A stretch of 64,000 bases of DNA, from NCBI GenBank assembly GCA_037039685.1, contig JAWNGF010000001.1:8184001-8248000 (forward strand). Direction: 5' to 3'. Below are positions 12,388 through 24,692 of this stretch, one piece after another. Position numbers and translations under genes: made by a program. The notes beneath the pieces were generated by a model. That model saw nothing but the letters and a program-made list of their open reading frames with translations. It made no database searches and was not told where the DNA came from. The stretch is from Ceratobasidium sp. AG-K. Its lineage: Eukaryota; Basidiomycota; Agaricomycetes; Cantharellales; Ceratobasidiaceae. Positions within the stretch are counted from its first letter, which is position 1. Each line of letters starts with the position of its first letter.

Positions 12388-12660
12388 GTTTGAGTGCTGT
12401 TGGTGCTTGTATGAATTTTGTAGTTCGTAGTGAGAGGATACAGGAACCAATGTTTATCTTTGATCCTCACGTGGGTAGGTCCGGGATTGGCAATTTGCTG
12501 ATCCCAACGAGACTATCATTCGACGACTTAGCATTTGCTTGCTTGATAGATCACTTAGGTCGTTTAGTTATTTATCACCCTTTATGAAACGAATCATGGC
12601 TCAAAAACCAAGTATGTGGGTATATTCAAACCTAGCTTGCTAGTAACATGCCTGATGCGA

Positions 12661-15055
12661 TTAGTTGCACTGGTGAACTAAACGGTTCTTGGGTATATGC
12701 TGCCCGTAATCGTCCACCCAAGTAGTCAGGTCTACAGTTACGAACCCAATCAGCTTAGGGGATTTGGTATTATTCTCGCGAAGACTTACTAGGATTGGTA
12801 TAAGCTTCGCGATAGCTACATGGGCGAGCGGATTGTCAGCTCTTCGGGGTGTGCCAGTAATTTAGCACACGCACGTATTGATGTATTCCGCGGTGGGGTA
12901 TTCTTGAGGGTCGCATCCTATGTTATGACTGTCTTTCGGTTGATACACACGGATCCAGTCAATAAGCATCCAAGTAGGGAACTTGAGATTGTCAAAGTCG
13001 ATATCACCAAAGCCGGTAGATATGCCCAAGTTGGCGATCATGTACTGCACAGACCATTAATATGGTGCCGTAAGCTTAAAAAAGACTGCCACTCGTACCA
13101 TAGGCTCCATGGATATAGGCCTCGGGCCAATTTCAACCCTCGCATCAGCTCCCATTGCTGAACCGTATATCTTCCAGGCGGGCCTATTGTCGCTAGTCCA
13201 ATATATGTAGCCATTGTTTCCAGGTTTGTACTCGAAGCCGTACACAGAGAAACAGCCCTTGCCTTGTGTGTAGCAATCCTGAAATCATTCATTAAACGTG
13301 ACTTCCGCCTAATTCAGTCGGAACTCACTTGGTCCGTAGTGGATATTCCACTAGTAGACTGTTGGTAGACACCTCCCACATAGCTGTTAAGAGAGGTAAC
13401 ATCACTCAATACTTGAAAGTTGTCACTTGAATTCAATGTTCAGAATGCGTGACTCCTAAAGAACCTGGATAGCATGGCTTACCTCGCGTGGTCCCACTGA
13501 TACCCATAATTGAACGGCGCCCACTGACCGCTCTGGCTCACATGTCCAATCCGTGTATTCATATCCACCTGTGCCTCGAGAACATCGATCTCGGGGGCAG
13601 CACGCCCCACGAAGGAACCATCGGGCCGTGTAGGGCCAGGGTGGCTTTCCCCAGGGCAAGTACAGGCGCTGAGGCGCTGACCAGGAAGATAGGAGAGCTT
13701 GAAACCAAACTTGGGGTCACCGTTGATGGTTGCGTCGATGGGCGTTCCATCGGGTCGAGTTTGATTAGAAAGCGTACCAACGTCGCACGTATCCTATGGA
13801 ATAGATTAGCCGAGTTATTGCGACGCTCATCGACCAACCCACGTAGCTGTACGGCCAGGTGCCATCCAATGAGGCACCATAGCCTGCTCGTCCAAGGTTT
13901 CCCATTGCCCAGAGAGCAGGCCAAAGACCAAAATGCTTGCTAGTTCCAGGAAGCGATACGTTCGCTATGAAGGATCAGGTCAGCTCATGAAGCTAGGATA
14001 TTTCTGAAGAGACGCACCAACGAAGTAGCCACCAGTAAAACAGAACTTGTTCCAGGAGGACAGCATCCCACCCTTGTACTCCTTGTTCCTCCACCGTTGC
14101 TTATCCAAAGTAATTTTGAGAGATCCCTCACTAGTAGTAATCATATCAGGCGAGTACCACTCCAGGTTATTCGTACCCCTTTCACAACATTAGCACTCGC
14201 ACACAACCTACTAACCAAACGAAGCCTACCAATAATTCAAATCCACCGCCTCCCAGTACGGGTCGTCGCCAGGATAAAAGCTCCTCCCGTCCGTGTTGAA
14301 CTCATCGCTGAACACCAAGTCCCACTCGGTTCCGTCTTCCAGAGAAAGGTGGGTATATGCGGACTCAGGTGTATCCTTATCAATTAGCCCGTGGTTGCCT
14401 GGGATTTCGGGCACCTGTCCAGAAGCGTTGACCCCGCCCAGGTTATATGCTCCCAACGTAGTTGTCTGGTGTCGTAGGCTATCTACTATTGGGTACGCTC
14501 CACTGCGAACGTCTTATCAGCTAGAACTAGAAGACTTGTCTTGACAGTGGACTTACAACAAGCTAACCAGGGCCAGTATAATCACAACCAAACACCCGAT
14601 GTTCATAATGCCACGGGAGGTACAGAAGGTAGAGCTACTGTCACTGTACCGGTCCCGACGTGGGTCGGGCTCGTGCAGGTAGTCGTCGGGCTCGGGAGTG
14701 GTAGGGTATACATTGACGGCCCATCTGGACGGGTCCGGCGCAAACGAGAATTTAGCGGAGACAGAGTAGTCGGTGCTACTCGATGAAAACGATAGGTTGC
14801 TCTATTAAGCAACCCTTAATTACTGCCCACCTCACTCCAAGCATAATGAAGGGCACCTACCTTGCTCCCGAAATCGGACGAGTACGTTGATCCAATGTTG
14901 GGCGGCACGGGAGGCTTCATCATCGTAGCCTGAATGTTTCGCTCGCCTTTACTCAAAAGAGGCATGCTCAGTGTCGACCGAGGCATGACTGTCCCTGGAA
15001 AGTAAGGCTCGCCAGGCGTACCGGAGGACGACTTAGACGATTTGCGTTGATGCAT
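12661..15055 (-). CDS. KRE6/SKN1-type beta-glucan synthesis protein, copy A
   Basis: Type II membrane protein with a GH16-like lumenal domain, family PF03935; yeast Kre6/Skn1 act in the secretory pathway and are needed for beta-1,6-glucan. Starts [15 protein letters not shown], with a Ser-rich cytosolic tail, then one TM segment after a [11 protein letters not shown] stretch near 14560. The lumenal part has [68 protein letters not shown] and the GH16 signature [12 protein letters not shown] with both catalytic-type acids. It ends [20 protein letters not shown]. About 10 exons; the frame is carried through by normal splice sites as far as I checked. Proximal member of a three-gene array; its sequence is closer to copy B than to copy C. 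Confidence 0.9.
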
Positions 15056-15572
15056 GATAATCGAGTAAAGACTGTCAAAGCACGTACGAAGGAACGTGGA
15101 GTCGAGAAAATGGTACATCCAATGCTCAAACGCAGCCAACTTAAGCCTCCAGTCCGCCCGAACATACCTATGATTAAGCAGCCAAGCACGAGCCACGGCC
15201 GGTCAGGGGCTGGGTTGGATCCATGCCAACATCACTTGCCATTCGGGAAAGAAATATGGCATAGCCCCAATAGGATAGAGTAAAATTTCAGTATCCATCT
15301 GGTTTTGCCTCACAGACTGACCTGTTAAGAATGATAACGGGGACTCCGGCAAGGGGGTATGGCCTATATGCCCGACCCACGAGAAAAAGCATAGCCCACT
15401 GGGGTACGAAATGCGTGCGCACTGACAAAGAACCCAAACTATATGCACAACACAGCAAATGCAGTATATATTCCATAGCCTTTCCACACGAGAGATAGAA
15501 CAACGGTGATATACTGGATATCGTGGGTATATTCGAATTCGGGCACCGCCCGTTGGTGAAACATCTACACTA
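15056..15572 (-). promoter_or_regulatory. Upstream region of KRE6 copy A with conserved block
   Basis: Intergenic DNA between copy B's stop and copy A's start. Bases 15361-15386 are identical to 18261-18286 upstream of copy B, each a little over 300 bp from its ATG. A second similar stretch, with TATATTCCAT and CACGAGAG cores, lies near 15463-15500 and 18385-18420. Conservation in non-coding DNA between paralogues suggests promoter elements carried along with the duplication. No gene seen. Confidence 0.6.
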
Positions 15573-17951
15573 TCAGTCGCATCGGTCAACTAGACGGTTC
15601 TTGGGTATCTGCTGGCCATAATCATCCACCCAAGTAGTCAAGTCTACAAACATGAGGTGTTATTAGCCCAAAATATTGGTCATCAGCTCTAAACCACTTA
15701 CTAGGATTGGTGTATGCTTCACTATAGCTATAAGGGCAGGCAGTATATCAGTCTTTGACGGCAAGTAAGCAGCTATTACACGCACGTGTTAATGTATTCT
15801 GCAGTAGGAAAGTCTGGAGGATCGCATCCTATGTTATGACTGTCTTTCGGTTGATAGACGCGGATCCAATCAACGAGCATCCAAGTAGGGAACTTGAGGT
15901 GAGCCCAGTCGATACTGCCAAAGTTGGGAGATATGCCCAAATTGATTATCATATACTTGTCGACTATCAGTATGGCTATGCAAGTCAGGAAACTAACTGT
16001 CATACCATGGGTTCCATGGGTATCGGTCGGGGTCCAATTTCAACCCTTGGGTCAGCTCCCATGGCGGCGCCATAGATCTTCCACGCCGGCTTGTTATCGT
16101 TTGTCCAATATATATAGCCATCGTTCCCAGGTTTATACTCGAAACCATACACCGCGAAGCAACCCCCACCCTGGGTGTAGCAATCCTAATGGAGAGCGGA
16201 TTAGCCGCAGCTTCAATAAACTCAATCGGGGGCCTGAGCTCACTTGATTCGTGGTGGACAGACCACTTGTGGTCTGCTGGTAAACCCCTCCCACATAAGT
16301 ATTGAGAATCGAGTCATCAGCAAGCAGCACAAAGTTGTCACTAAAGCCCAGTAATTAGGATGAGCATCGTCCAAGGCGCTCAGATTAATGACTCGCCTCG
16401 TATTGTGCCATTCGTATGCATAATTGAACGGCGCCCATTGTCCACTTTGACTCACATGTCCTATTAGGGAATGTTCGTCCACCTGGGCCTCTAGGATATC
16501 AATCTCAGGAGCGGCACGTCCCACAAACGAGCCATCTCGTCGTTTAGGGCCTGGGTGACTCTCTCCAGGACAAGTACAGGCGCTGAGGCGCTGACCTGGG
16601 AGATAGGATAGCTTATAGCCATGCTTGGAATCACCGTTAATAGTTGCGTTGATTGGCGTTCCATCCGGCCGGGTTTGATTGGGAAGTGTACCAACGTCAC
16701 ATGTATCCTGTGCACTAGCTTAGCGAAATTACTCAGTCATGAATTAAGTGACCTACGTAGGTGTAAGGCCAGGTGCCGTCCAGCGAGGCACCATAGCCTG
16801 CTCGTCCAAGGTTTCCCATCGCCCAGACGGCAGGCCAAAGACCAAAATGCTTGCTAGTTCCGGGTAAAGACACATTTGCTATGGACAAATGGTTAAGATG
16901 GAGAAACCGACAAATGGGCGAGGAACGCACCGACAAAATAACCGCCAGTAAAGCAGAACTTGTTCCAAGACGACATCATCCCGCCTTTGTAGTCGTTCTC
17001 CCCCCACCGCTGCTTATCCAGCGTGACGTTAAGGAACCCATTGCTGGTGGTAATCATGTCGCGCGAGTACCACTCCAGGTTGTTCGTGCCCCTGTTCAGC
17101 TATTAGCACACGCTCACAGCGTCGACATATGTGTGACATACCAATAATGCAAATCCACCGCCTCCCAGTACGGATCATCACCAGGATAAAAACTCCTCCC
17201 ATCAGTGTTGAACTCGTCGCTGAACACCAAGTCCCACTCGGCTCCGTCTTCCAGAGAAAGGTGGGTATATGCGGACTCGGGCGTGTCTTTATCAATCAGC
17301 CCATGGTTGCCTGGGATTTCGGGCACCTGTCCAGAAGCGTTGATCCCTCCTAGATTGTATGCACCCAATGTGGTCCGGGGTAGCAGGTTATCCACAAGCG
17401 GGTACACCGCGCTGCGAATACGTTATTAGCTCGATGCGCGCTGTACCCAGACGCGTACTTACAGCGCCCCAACCATTATTAACGCGATCACCAGCAAACA
17501 ACCAAGGTTCATGATACCGCGAGCAGTAAAGAATGTCGAGCCACCGTCGCTGTGACGGTCCCGACGTGGATCCGGATTGTGTAGATAGTCGTCGGGTTCA
17601 GGGACACCGGCGTACACGTAGGCGCCCCACTTGGAAGGATCGGGAGCGAGGGCGTATTTAGCTGAGATCGAGTGGTCCGCGCTTCGTGATGAGAGGGATA
17701 GGTTACTCTACTCTACATGTTAGCACCTTCTCTAGTAGCATAGTGGAAAGACAGACCGGGTTCCCGTGGTCTGACAAGTATACTGACCCAACTCCAGGGG
17801 ACACAGGAGGCTTCATCATTGCAGCCTGAACGTTCCGCTCGCCCTTTCTCACAAGTGGTACGCTGAGAGCCGACTGAGACACGGCTGTCTCGGGAGTGTG
17901 AGGCACAAGTGGTGTCTCTGGGAACGTCTTGGACGTTTTACGTCGATGCAT
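15573..17951 (-). CDS. KRE6/SKN1-type beta-glucan synthesis protein, copy B
   Basis: Middle copy of the tandem array, same family and topology as its neighbours. Starts [20 protein letters not shown]. The TM segment is [18 protein letters not shown] (around 17470-17525). The lumenal GH16-like domain carries [54 protein letters not shown] and [15 protein letters not shown], then [16 protein letters not shown]. It ends [20 protein letters not shown], stop at 15573. Exon pattern and spacing mirror copy A closely, and the upstream DNA is also related, so copies A and B look like the more recent duplication. Expected location: Golgi/ER or plasma membrane, in wall beta-glucan assembly. Confidence 0.9.
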
Positions 17952-18573
17952 ACTAGCGGAATCGTAGCAGAAAAACCGAAGGAGTACTGTCGAATATTGA
18001 CGCGGATGCGAAACGAAAGCAATACTATTTACTCGTCCTGCGGGCTAAAATCGGGACGAAAATGCCAAGCGCATGCTGGGACCGGTCAGGCCGGGCAGCA
18101 TCCATGCGGTCAGTCCACGTTCGAGAAACCATTTACACTTGACCAAAATAGTGGGAAGGCCGAATCTTAGCAACGATCACAGTCCAATAAAGCGTGCGAG
18201 AGAACGCTGGAGTGACTGGGATACTAACTAGGGGAATCGCTAATGCAAAGGCAGATCCATGGCCTATATGCCCGACCCACGAGAAATGCACAGCCTGCTG
18301 GAGGTACTTGAATGCATGCATACCGACAAGAGTCGGCCCCTCTCTCTGTCTCTCTATCCCTCGATACACTGCGATTGAACTGGGTATATATTCCATGTTC
18401 TCCCTACACGAGAGGTAAAGCAACAGTAGTAAACTAGATAAAAGGAGCGAATTCAAAACGAAATGAAAAAAGGCCCGACAAACCCAAGCAAGGTGCGAAG
18501 CGGACCCGTCCGATGATAACCTATATTAACCCGGGATGTAGTTTGTCTAGAAAGAAAGAGCCATTTACACACA
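17952..18573 (-). promoter_or_regulatory. Upstream region of KRE6 copy B
   Basis: Non-coding DNA with the 26-bp block at 18261-18286 shared with copy A's upstream region, and the second shared stretch at about 18385-18420. Further similarity around 18058-18115 matches 15178-15235. A CT-rich run (tctctctgtctctct) at about 18340-18356 is typical of fungal promoters. No gene seen. Confidence 0.6.
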
Positions 18574-20897
18574 CTACGCGACGTTATCGCATTTATCCAC
18601 CAATCGGTTCTTGGGAATGACCTGTTTATAGTCGTCGACCCAAGTAGTCAAATTGGGGTTGGTGTATGCTTCAATGTACCTACCAAGCCCAATTAGGTGA
18701 GTGGCAAGTCGGCGAAAATATGAATCAGGGACTCACGTCTGGATGTAATCGGCAGTGGGGAAATCTGGCGGAGAGCAACCGATATTGTGCGCATCCTTGG
18801 GTTGGTACACGCGTACCCAATCAATCAACATCCACGTGGGGAACACAAGATGCTCAAAGTCGATGGCACCAAAGTTGGGCGAGAGACCCAAGTTGATGAT
18901 CATGTACTGCACGGTGGGGCGTTAGGTTTCGACAGCGACGAGATAATGACGGTACGTACCATGGGCTCCATAGGGACTGGTCTGGGACCAATCTCAACGC
19001 GAGGATCAGCACCCATACCTGCGCCACGGATGGTCCATGTACGCTCATTGTCGTTGACCCAGGTGATGTAACCGTCGTTGCCGGGTCTATACTCGAAGCC
19101 ATACACGGCGAAGCATCCAGGACCTTGAGTATAACACGCCTACGACCAGTCAATACGGTGTCCGGTTCAAGAATGAGAGGACATACCTGGTTCGTAGTCG
19201 CCAGACCACTGGTAGTTTGCTGATATCCTCCACCATGGTACGAGTTCAGCACCGTTCCCGACTGGAATATCTGCAGGTTCTCACTGGGGTCCCGTCAGAA
19301 TTCACGAAATATCCGCAATGAAGACACTCACCTAGTGTTGAACCACTCGTACGCATAGTTGAATGGCGCCCACTGTCCGGACATACTGACATGCCCAATC
19401 AGAGTTGTCGAGTCAACCTGAGCTTCGATAATATCGATCTCGGGTGCGGCACGACCCACATACGATCCGTCGGCGCGCTTGGGGCCGGGGTGGTTCTCGC
19501 CTGGGCAAGTGCAAGCACTCAGGCGTTGGCCGGGGAGATAGGAAAGGACGCCCTCTTTGCCGGGGTCACCGTTGATGGTCGCGTTGATGGGCGTGCCGTC
19601 GGGGAAGGTTTGATTGGGGAGCGTGCCGACATCGCAACTGTCCTAAAAGTCGGTGAGCGACCAGAACAGCCAGGAACACGCGAAAACTGACATATGTGTA
19701 AGGCCACATTCCGTCGACGGACGCGCCAAAGCCTGCACGACCGAGGTTACCCATTGACCAGACAGCAGGCCACAACCCGTAAACGTCACTCCGCCCAGGC
19801 AAGGAAACATTGGCTTCGCAGCGTAAGTATTCGTCGGCGCTAAACAAAGTTCTTACTCACCGACAAAGTAGCCTCCAGTGAAGCAGAACTTGTTCCACGA
19901 CATGATCAAACCACCCTTGTAATCCATTCCTCGCCACGGCGTCTTGTCCAGGGTGACATTCAGGAAACCATTCGAGGTGGTAACCATGTCCGGCGAGTAC
20001 CACTCCAAGTTGTTTGTTCCCCTGGCGCAACCGTCAAGACTGAATAGGATATATTGAACTGAATAGGACCTACCAGTAGTGCATATCAACGGCTTCCCAA
20101 TATGGATCATCTCCAGGATAGAAGGTACGGCCATCAGTGTTAAACTCGTCGCTGAAAACCAGGTCCCACTCGGCTCCGTCTTCGAGGGAAATGTGGGTAT
20201 AGGCATCCGCGGGAGTTGCGGGATCGATGAGCCCAAAGTTTCCAGGCATCTCTGGGACCTGCCCAGTCGCGTTGATTCCGCCGAGGTTGTACCCTCCGAG
20301 CGTGCTGGGCGCGGATTTGGTGAGCTCAACCGCGAGCGGGTAGCCAGCACTATACCAAAAAGATCAGCCGCGATATTTCAAAATCCCCGCGTTTTCAGCC
20401 TCGACTTACAACAAGCCAAGGAGAGCAAGCCCAAGGATGGCGAGACAACCAAGGTTAGCCAGCCCACGCGCTGTGAAAAGCGTTCCTCCCGAGTCGTGTT
20501 TGTGGTCACGCTTGGGATCCGGATTGTGCAGATAATCGTCTGGCTCGTTGTGGCTCATGTCGGTATGGGCGCCCCACTTGGATGGGTCGGGGGCGAGCGA
20601 GTACTTGGACGACAGCGAAATCTCGGACCCACGGAAACTTCCCTGTAGTCGCGGTCAGCGGTGAATTTTCAGGCTTTTCAGACGACGCACCAGTGGCATA
20701 GTACCAGTTTTGCCTACCGGCGACGGCGGTTGCATGTGTACGGCCTGAACATTTGGGTTACCCCGTTGGGAAGAGTGCGGACCGAGCAACGAGACACTGG
20801 AACTCTGAGGCGAGTTTTGATTGGGAGAATAAGGCGAGTTCATGTTAGGTGCTGTGTTGAGCGTCGGAAGGGTCTTTGAAGACGTGCGTCTGTGCAT
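18574..20897 (-). CDS. KRE6/SKN1-type beta-glucan synthesis protein, copy C
   Basis: Most diverged member of the array. Starts MHRRTSSKTLPTLNTAPNMN with a Ser/Pro/Asn-rich tail, then a TM segment in RGLANLGCLAILGLALLGLL (about 20400-20465). Lumenal motifs: [72 protein letters not shown] and APEIDIIEAQVDSTT. It ends [20 protein letters not shown]...NVA. Both acids of the GH16 signature are kept. Only 90 bp separate its ATG from the stop of the upstream aldolase gene, so it lacks the long promoter region that copies A and B share and must initiate inside or very near the aldolase 3' end. Confidence 0.9.
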
Positions 20898-20987
20898 GGT
20901 AGGGCCACCCGGGCAGGAGAAAGGAAAAGTAGGTACAGTCGAGGAAGAAATTCGGTTCTCAAAAGGCGGACACAAGGCTCTTGGACT

Positions 20988-22642
20988 TTACTTGGCGATG
21001 ACTAATCTTTCGTCATAAACTAGTAACAAATTCATTATTGCCATACAATACACAAACAATGCATTTACAGAGTATCTTGAACCAGTTAGCGCAGGAAAAT
21101 TAACCAGTAAATTATACTCACTGACGTTACCCAAGTCGGTGCAGGCCTCCTTGACGCGTGTAGCGAGCGTCTTTTCGCCCTCGCGCACCCAGACACGCGG
21201 GTCGTAGTACTGTGTACTGTTAGTCTTGGCGCTCATTTCATCGTGATTTCCGTACCTTCTTGTTTGGCTTGTCGGGCCCATCGGGGTTTCCGACCTGGGT
21301 TTGGAGGTAACCCTCCTTGGATTTGATAAAGTCCTGAGCCGCCGTTGTCAGCAACCACCAGGAACCAGCCGTTAGCCAAGACTTACACGGATGCCGGCCA
21401 GGTAGGCAAACTGGGTATCTGTTTCACTTGTCGGTTAAACAATTTAATCCGCCCATTATGCCGTACTAACCCGTGTCAACATTCATCTTGACCACACCGC
21501 TCGTCACGGCCGTCTTGATCTCTTCCTTGGTGGATCCAGATCCGCCGTGGAACACAAGGAAGAGAGGCTTCTTGCCAGCCGCACCAATCTTCTCAGCCGT
21601 GTATGCCTGGTGCTTGGCCAAAATCTCCGGACGGAGCACAACATTGCCGGGCTTGTAGACACCATGCACGTTTCCGAAAGCGGCCGCAATGCTAAAGTTG
21701 GGGCTGATCTTGGACAGAGCCGAGTAGACGTCATAGATGTCCTCGGGCTGTGTGTAGAGCGCCGCATTGTCCACGCCGGTATTGTCGACACCGTCTTCCT
21801 CACCACCGGTAATACCGATCTCCATCTCGAGCCACTGGTTCATCTTGGCCATGCGCGTAAAGTACTTGACGCAGGTCGCAATGTTTTCCTCCTTGGGCTC
21901 CTCGGACAAATCAAGCATGTGCGACGAGAACAGAGGCTCGCCGTGCTCCTTGAAGTACGCCTCATCGGCATCGAGCATGCCATCGAACCACGGGAGGAGC
22001 TTGTGCGCGCAGTGATCGGTGTGCAAGACGACAGGACTGGATGAAATGAGCCTCGAGTGTATTTTGGGCGTGGGGACACTCACACGCCATAGGCCTTTGC
22101 CACCGTGCGAACGTGGTGGGCAGCCGCAATCGCACCGACGATCGACGCCTCTTGGTTCGAGTTGGACAGCCCCTTGCCAGCAAAGTAGGCAGAACCACCC
22201 TGGGATGCCTGGAGGATGATCGGCGCCTTGATGTCTCTGTATGCACATTCAATCTATTTCCATCACGTGAGCGCGTGAAAGATCCCTACCGGGCGGCCTC
22301 GAGAACGCATTGGCGGTCGACGAGGAGGTAATGTTCTGTGTTCAAGTTAGCAAGTACTCGCCGATGGATAGGTGGTCGTGTGCACTTACCACAGCCTAAT
22401 ATAACAAGCTCGACTCAGTTGTCAATCTTGCGCCATCTGTGCTACTTACCGGGATCGCAAACTAACCGACAGTTAGCATTCAAATCAGTCCGAATGGTAC
22501 AAACTCACGTTGTGCTCCCTAGCGTACTCGAACAACTTGCGCACGTTATCGCCAGTCAAGACACCAGCCTGCCTCGACGATTAGCACCTCGACAGCCTCT
22601 GACGAACCCAATACATACGGGAACAATGTCAAGAACACCCAT
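20988..22642 (-). CDS. FBA1: Fructose-bisphosphate aldolase, class II
   Basis: Zinc-dependent glycolytic aldolase (fructose-1,6-bisphosphate to DHAP and glyceraldehyde-3-phosphate), cytosolic. Starts MGVLDIVPAGVLTGDNVRKL; zinc-site motif VVLHTDHCAHKLLPWFDGML; later LEMEIGITGGEEDGVDN, FGNVHGVYKPGNVVL and LVFHGGSGS. Ends near TRVKEACTDLGN. The 5' half is finely split: exons 22619-22642, 22509-22568, a 12-nt exon at 22450-22461, a 6-nt exon at 22390-22395, and 22290-22335. The last of these lacks one base near 22306 relative to the conserved ANAVLEAARDIKAPI segment. Read as given, only a shifted acceptor keeps the frame, turning that stretch into NAFSRPPDIKAP. I favour a consensus error over a real variant. 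Confidence 0.96.
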
Positions 22643-23035
22643 GATAGAAGAAGTAGGAGGTAAAGTAAACTGAACTAGCAAGCACCGGGGTCGCAGGCAG
22701 CTTTTGAATCTCTTGGAGCACCCAGGGGATTATATAAGGTCGTGAGAAACTGCGATCGGATCCAATCAGATCTATTTCGTCTCCTGACACCTTTCGGGAT
22801 TTCGAGAGCGGGACACATCGGGTTTGGCGCAACGGCGTGATTCGGAGATGCGTGCGGGCCGCTCAATGCCGTTCACAACGCATGTATCCTTGTCCTCCCC
22901 GCACAAGATAGAATATAAGAAGACATTTATTCACGGTCCGGACGGACGAACGGAACTACAGGTATACATTCTCGGATGTAGTCGGAGACCAAACCCCCAG
23001 TCGTCGCTGCAGGACCCGGCATGGTCTGAAACCTC
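22643..23035. other. FBA1 promoter and 3' flank of GH43 copy 1
   Basis: No gene seen. The right part (from about 22944) belongs to the duplicated segment: it is clearly similar to 25826-25913, the 3' flank of GH43 copy 2. Confidence 0.6.
22729..22737 (-). promoter_or_regulatory. Probable TATA box of FBA1
   Basis: Coding-strand CCTTATATAAT about 90 bp upstream of the FBA1 ATG, a usual distance for strongly expressed basidiomycete glycolytic genes. Confidence 0.5.
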
Positions 23036-24692
23036 CTAATAAGCAACGGGCCATCCACTCGAAAAGTCGAGCAAGTTGATTCCGAGTAGCGACCCGGAGC
23101 TTGTATAATAATCTATGTCACAGGAGAGCGATCAGTTTTGGACCTGCGATGGTGAGGGACTGAAGACATACGGTAGTCGATCACCCAGGCGTCCGAGTCC
23201 TTGAAGACGTGCTGCCCGCCAGGTCCAATAGTGCTACCTTGTGTAGCTAGGACGAGGGTTCCTACAGGTTAATCCGCCTCAGTTGAGAGCCATCTACCAT
23301 TGGGTGGGAGAATACTGACCTCCGCCAGATGTGAGCGCAACACCAGACTTGTCGACATAGGGCCCGGTAATGCTGTCGAGGTTAGTTTAAGTTGGCGATA
23401 CTATAGAAAGGTGCCGAAGTGGAACCAACCTAGACGAGCGACCAACGCGGACGTTATAAGTAGATGACGTGCTGGAGCAGCACTTGTCCCAGCTGGTGAA
23501 CAAGTAGTAGTAGCTTCCGTTCTTGACGATAATGGGTGCTTCGACGGCGCCCCCACCAGCTAAGCCAGATCGTTAGTACCGTGTGTAGTACATATTATCT
23601 GCCACTCACAAGTCCGCTTGGCGATCGAGTAGATAGTCGAGCTCGAAGGCTTTCCTGTCGAAGAACCGAGCTGCACGCTAATTAGAAGCATTAGGACACT
23701 ACTGGATAAGGACTTTGACGGACTCACAGTTTGATTCCAGTCCAGAAAGAGCCAAACGAGAGCCACCAGTTGCTTCCATCTGCGATCGTATTTCATTAGA
23801 CCCCATTCGCTCCACTGGTGTATGTGGCTTGAGCTTACCGATAATCAAGTTAGGGTCGATTGCCTAGTTGAATCTAAGATTGGATAAAGTAAAGCTAATA
23901 TAGTAATGATTACTCACGTTGTAGTCGTTGGAATCCGTAGTAGAGATGACCAAGCCTTGGTTCGTCCACGAGCCTGGAAGGCCAGTTGTCGACTTGGCGA
24001 AGAAAATGGCAGAATTACGGCTGCCGAAGGAAGATGCCGAGTAGTACAACTAATAACATTGCCTCAGTAACTGTCGTGTAAAGTGTGTGGACTCTACCTA
24101 CGTAGAAGGTTCCGCTCTTGTAGGTGCAGTCAGGCGCCCTGAGCCAGAGTAAGCATAGTGGTTCCACTTGACAGCTGGCTTAAGAGCTTACCAAAGATTG
24201 CCGTTGCTCGTACCTGTGTATTTATCGGTCCAGGTCGCTTGGCCAGCTGCCCATACAGTGCCAGCATACGACCAGTTAGTCCTAAGAAAATTAAGGTCAG
24301 TTCAGGAGACGAGGGAAGACTGAAAAGGGCTCGCCTGTCTGTTGAAGTGCGGATGCCAATACCAGGACTGAAATAACGCTAAGTAAACTGATACAAATGT
24401 AGCTTGTAAGGCCTTACGCGGTAGCTATAAATGTCAATTTGGTTAGCCCAAGATCAAGCGCGAACTGTGATATCACTCACAGAACATGAAATATTTCCCT
24501 GCGGAGTCACGGCAAATGGCGGGGTCGTGTACATCAACGCTGCCAGTTACTTTCCCTGCAAGACGGCCGCATATCAGCACAGTTACAAAACAGAGGATAG
24601 TGCACACACATACCCGGATTAGGATAAGCAGTGACGACGCTGCTCAAGAGCGAAACGACGGACACAGCCAAGGTAGAGAATGCGAAACGCAT
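23036..24692 (-). CDS. GH43 endo-1,5-alpha-L-arabinanase, copy 1
   Basis: Secreted enzyme predicted to cut the arabinan side chains of pectin. Signal peptide [20 protein letters not shown] at 24692, then mature AYPNPG. The five-blade propeller family acids are visible: HDPAICRD (general base Asp), NDYNAIDPNL (pKa-tuning Asp) and [12 protein letters not shown] (acid Glu). Other motifs: [46 protein letters not shown]. Ends [21 protein letters not shown], stop at 23036. About 11 short exons; the frame is carried through by normal splice sites where checked. Tandem paralogue of 25914-27574. Confidence 0.9.
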
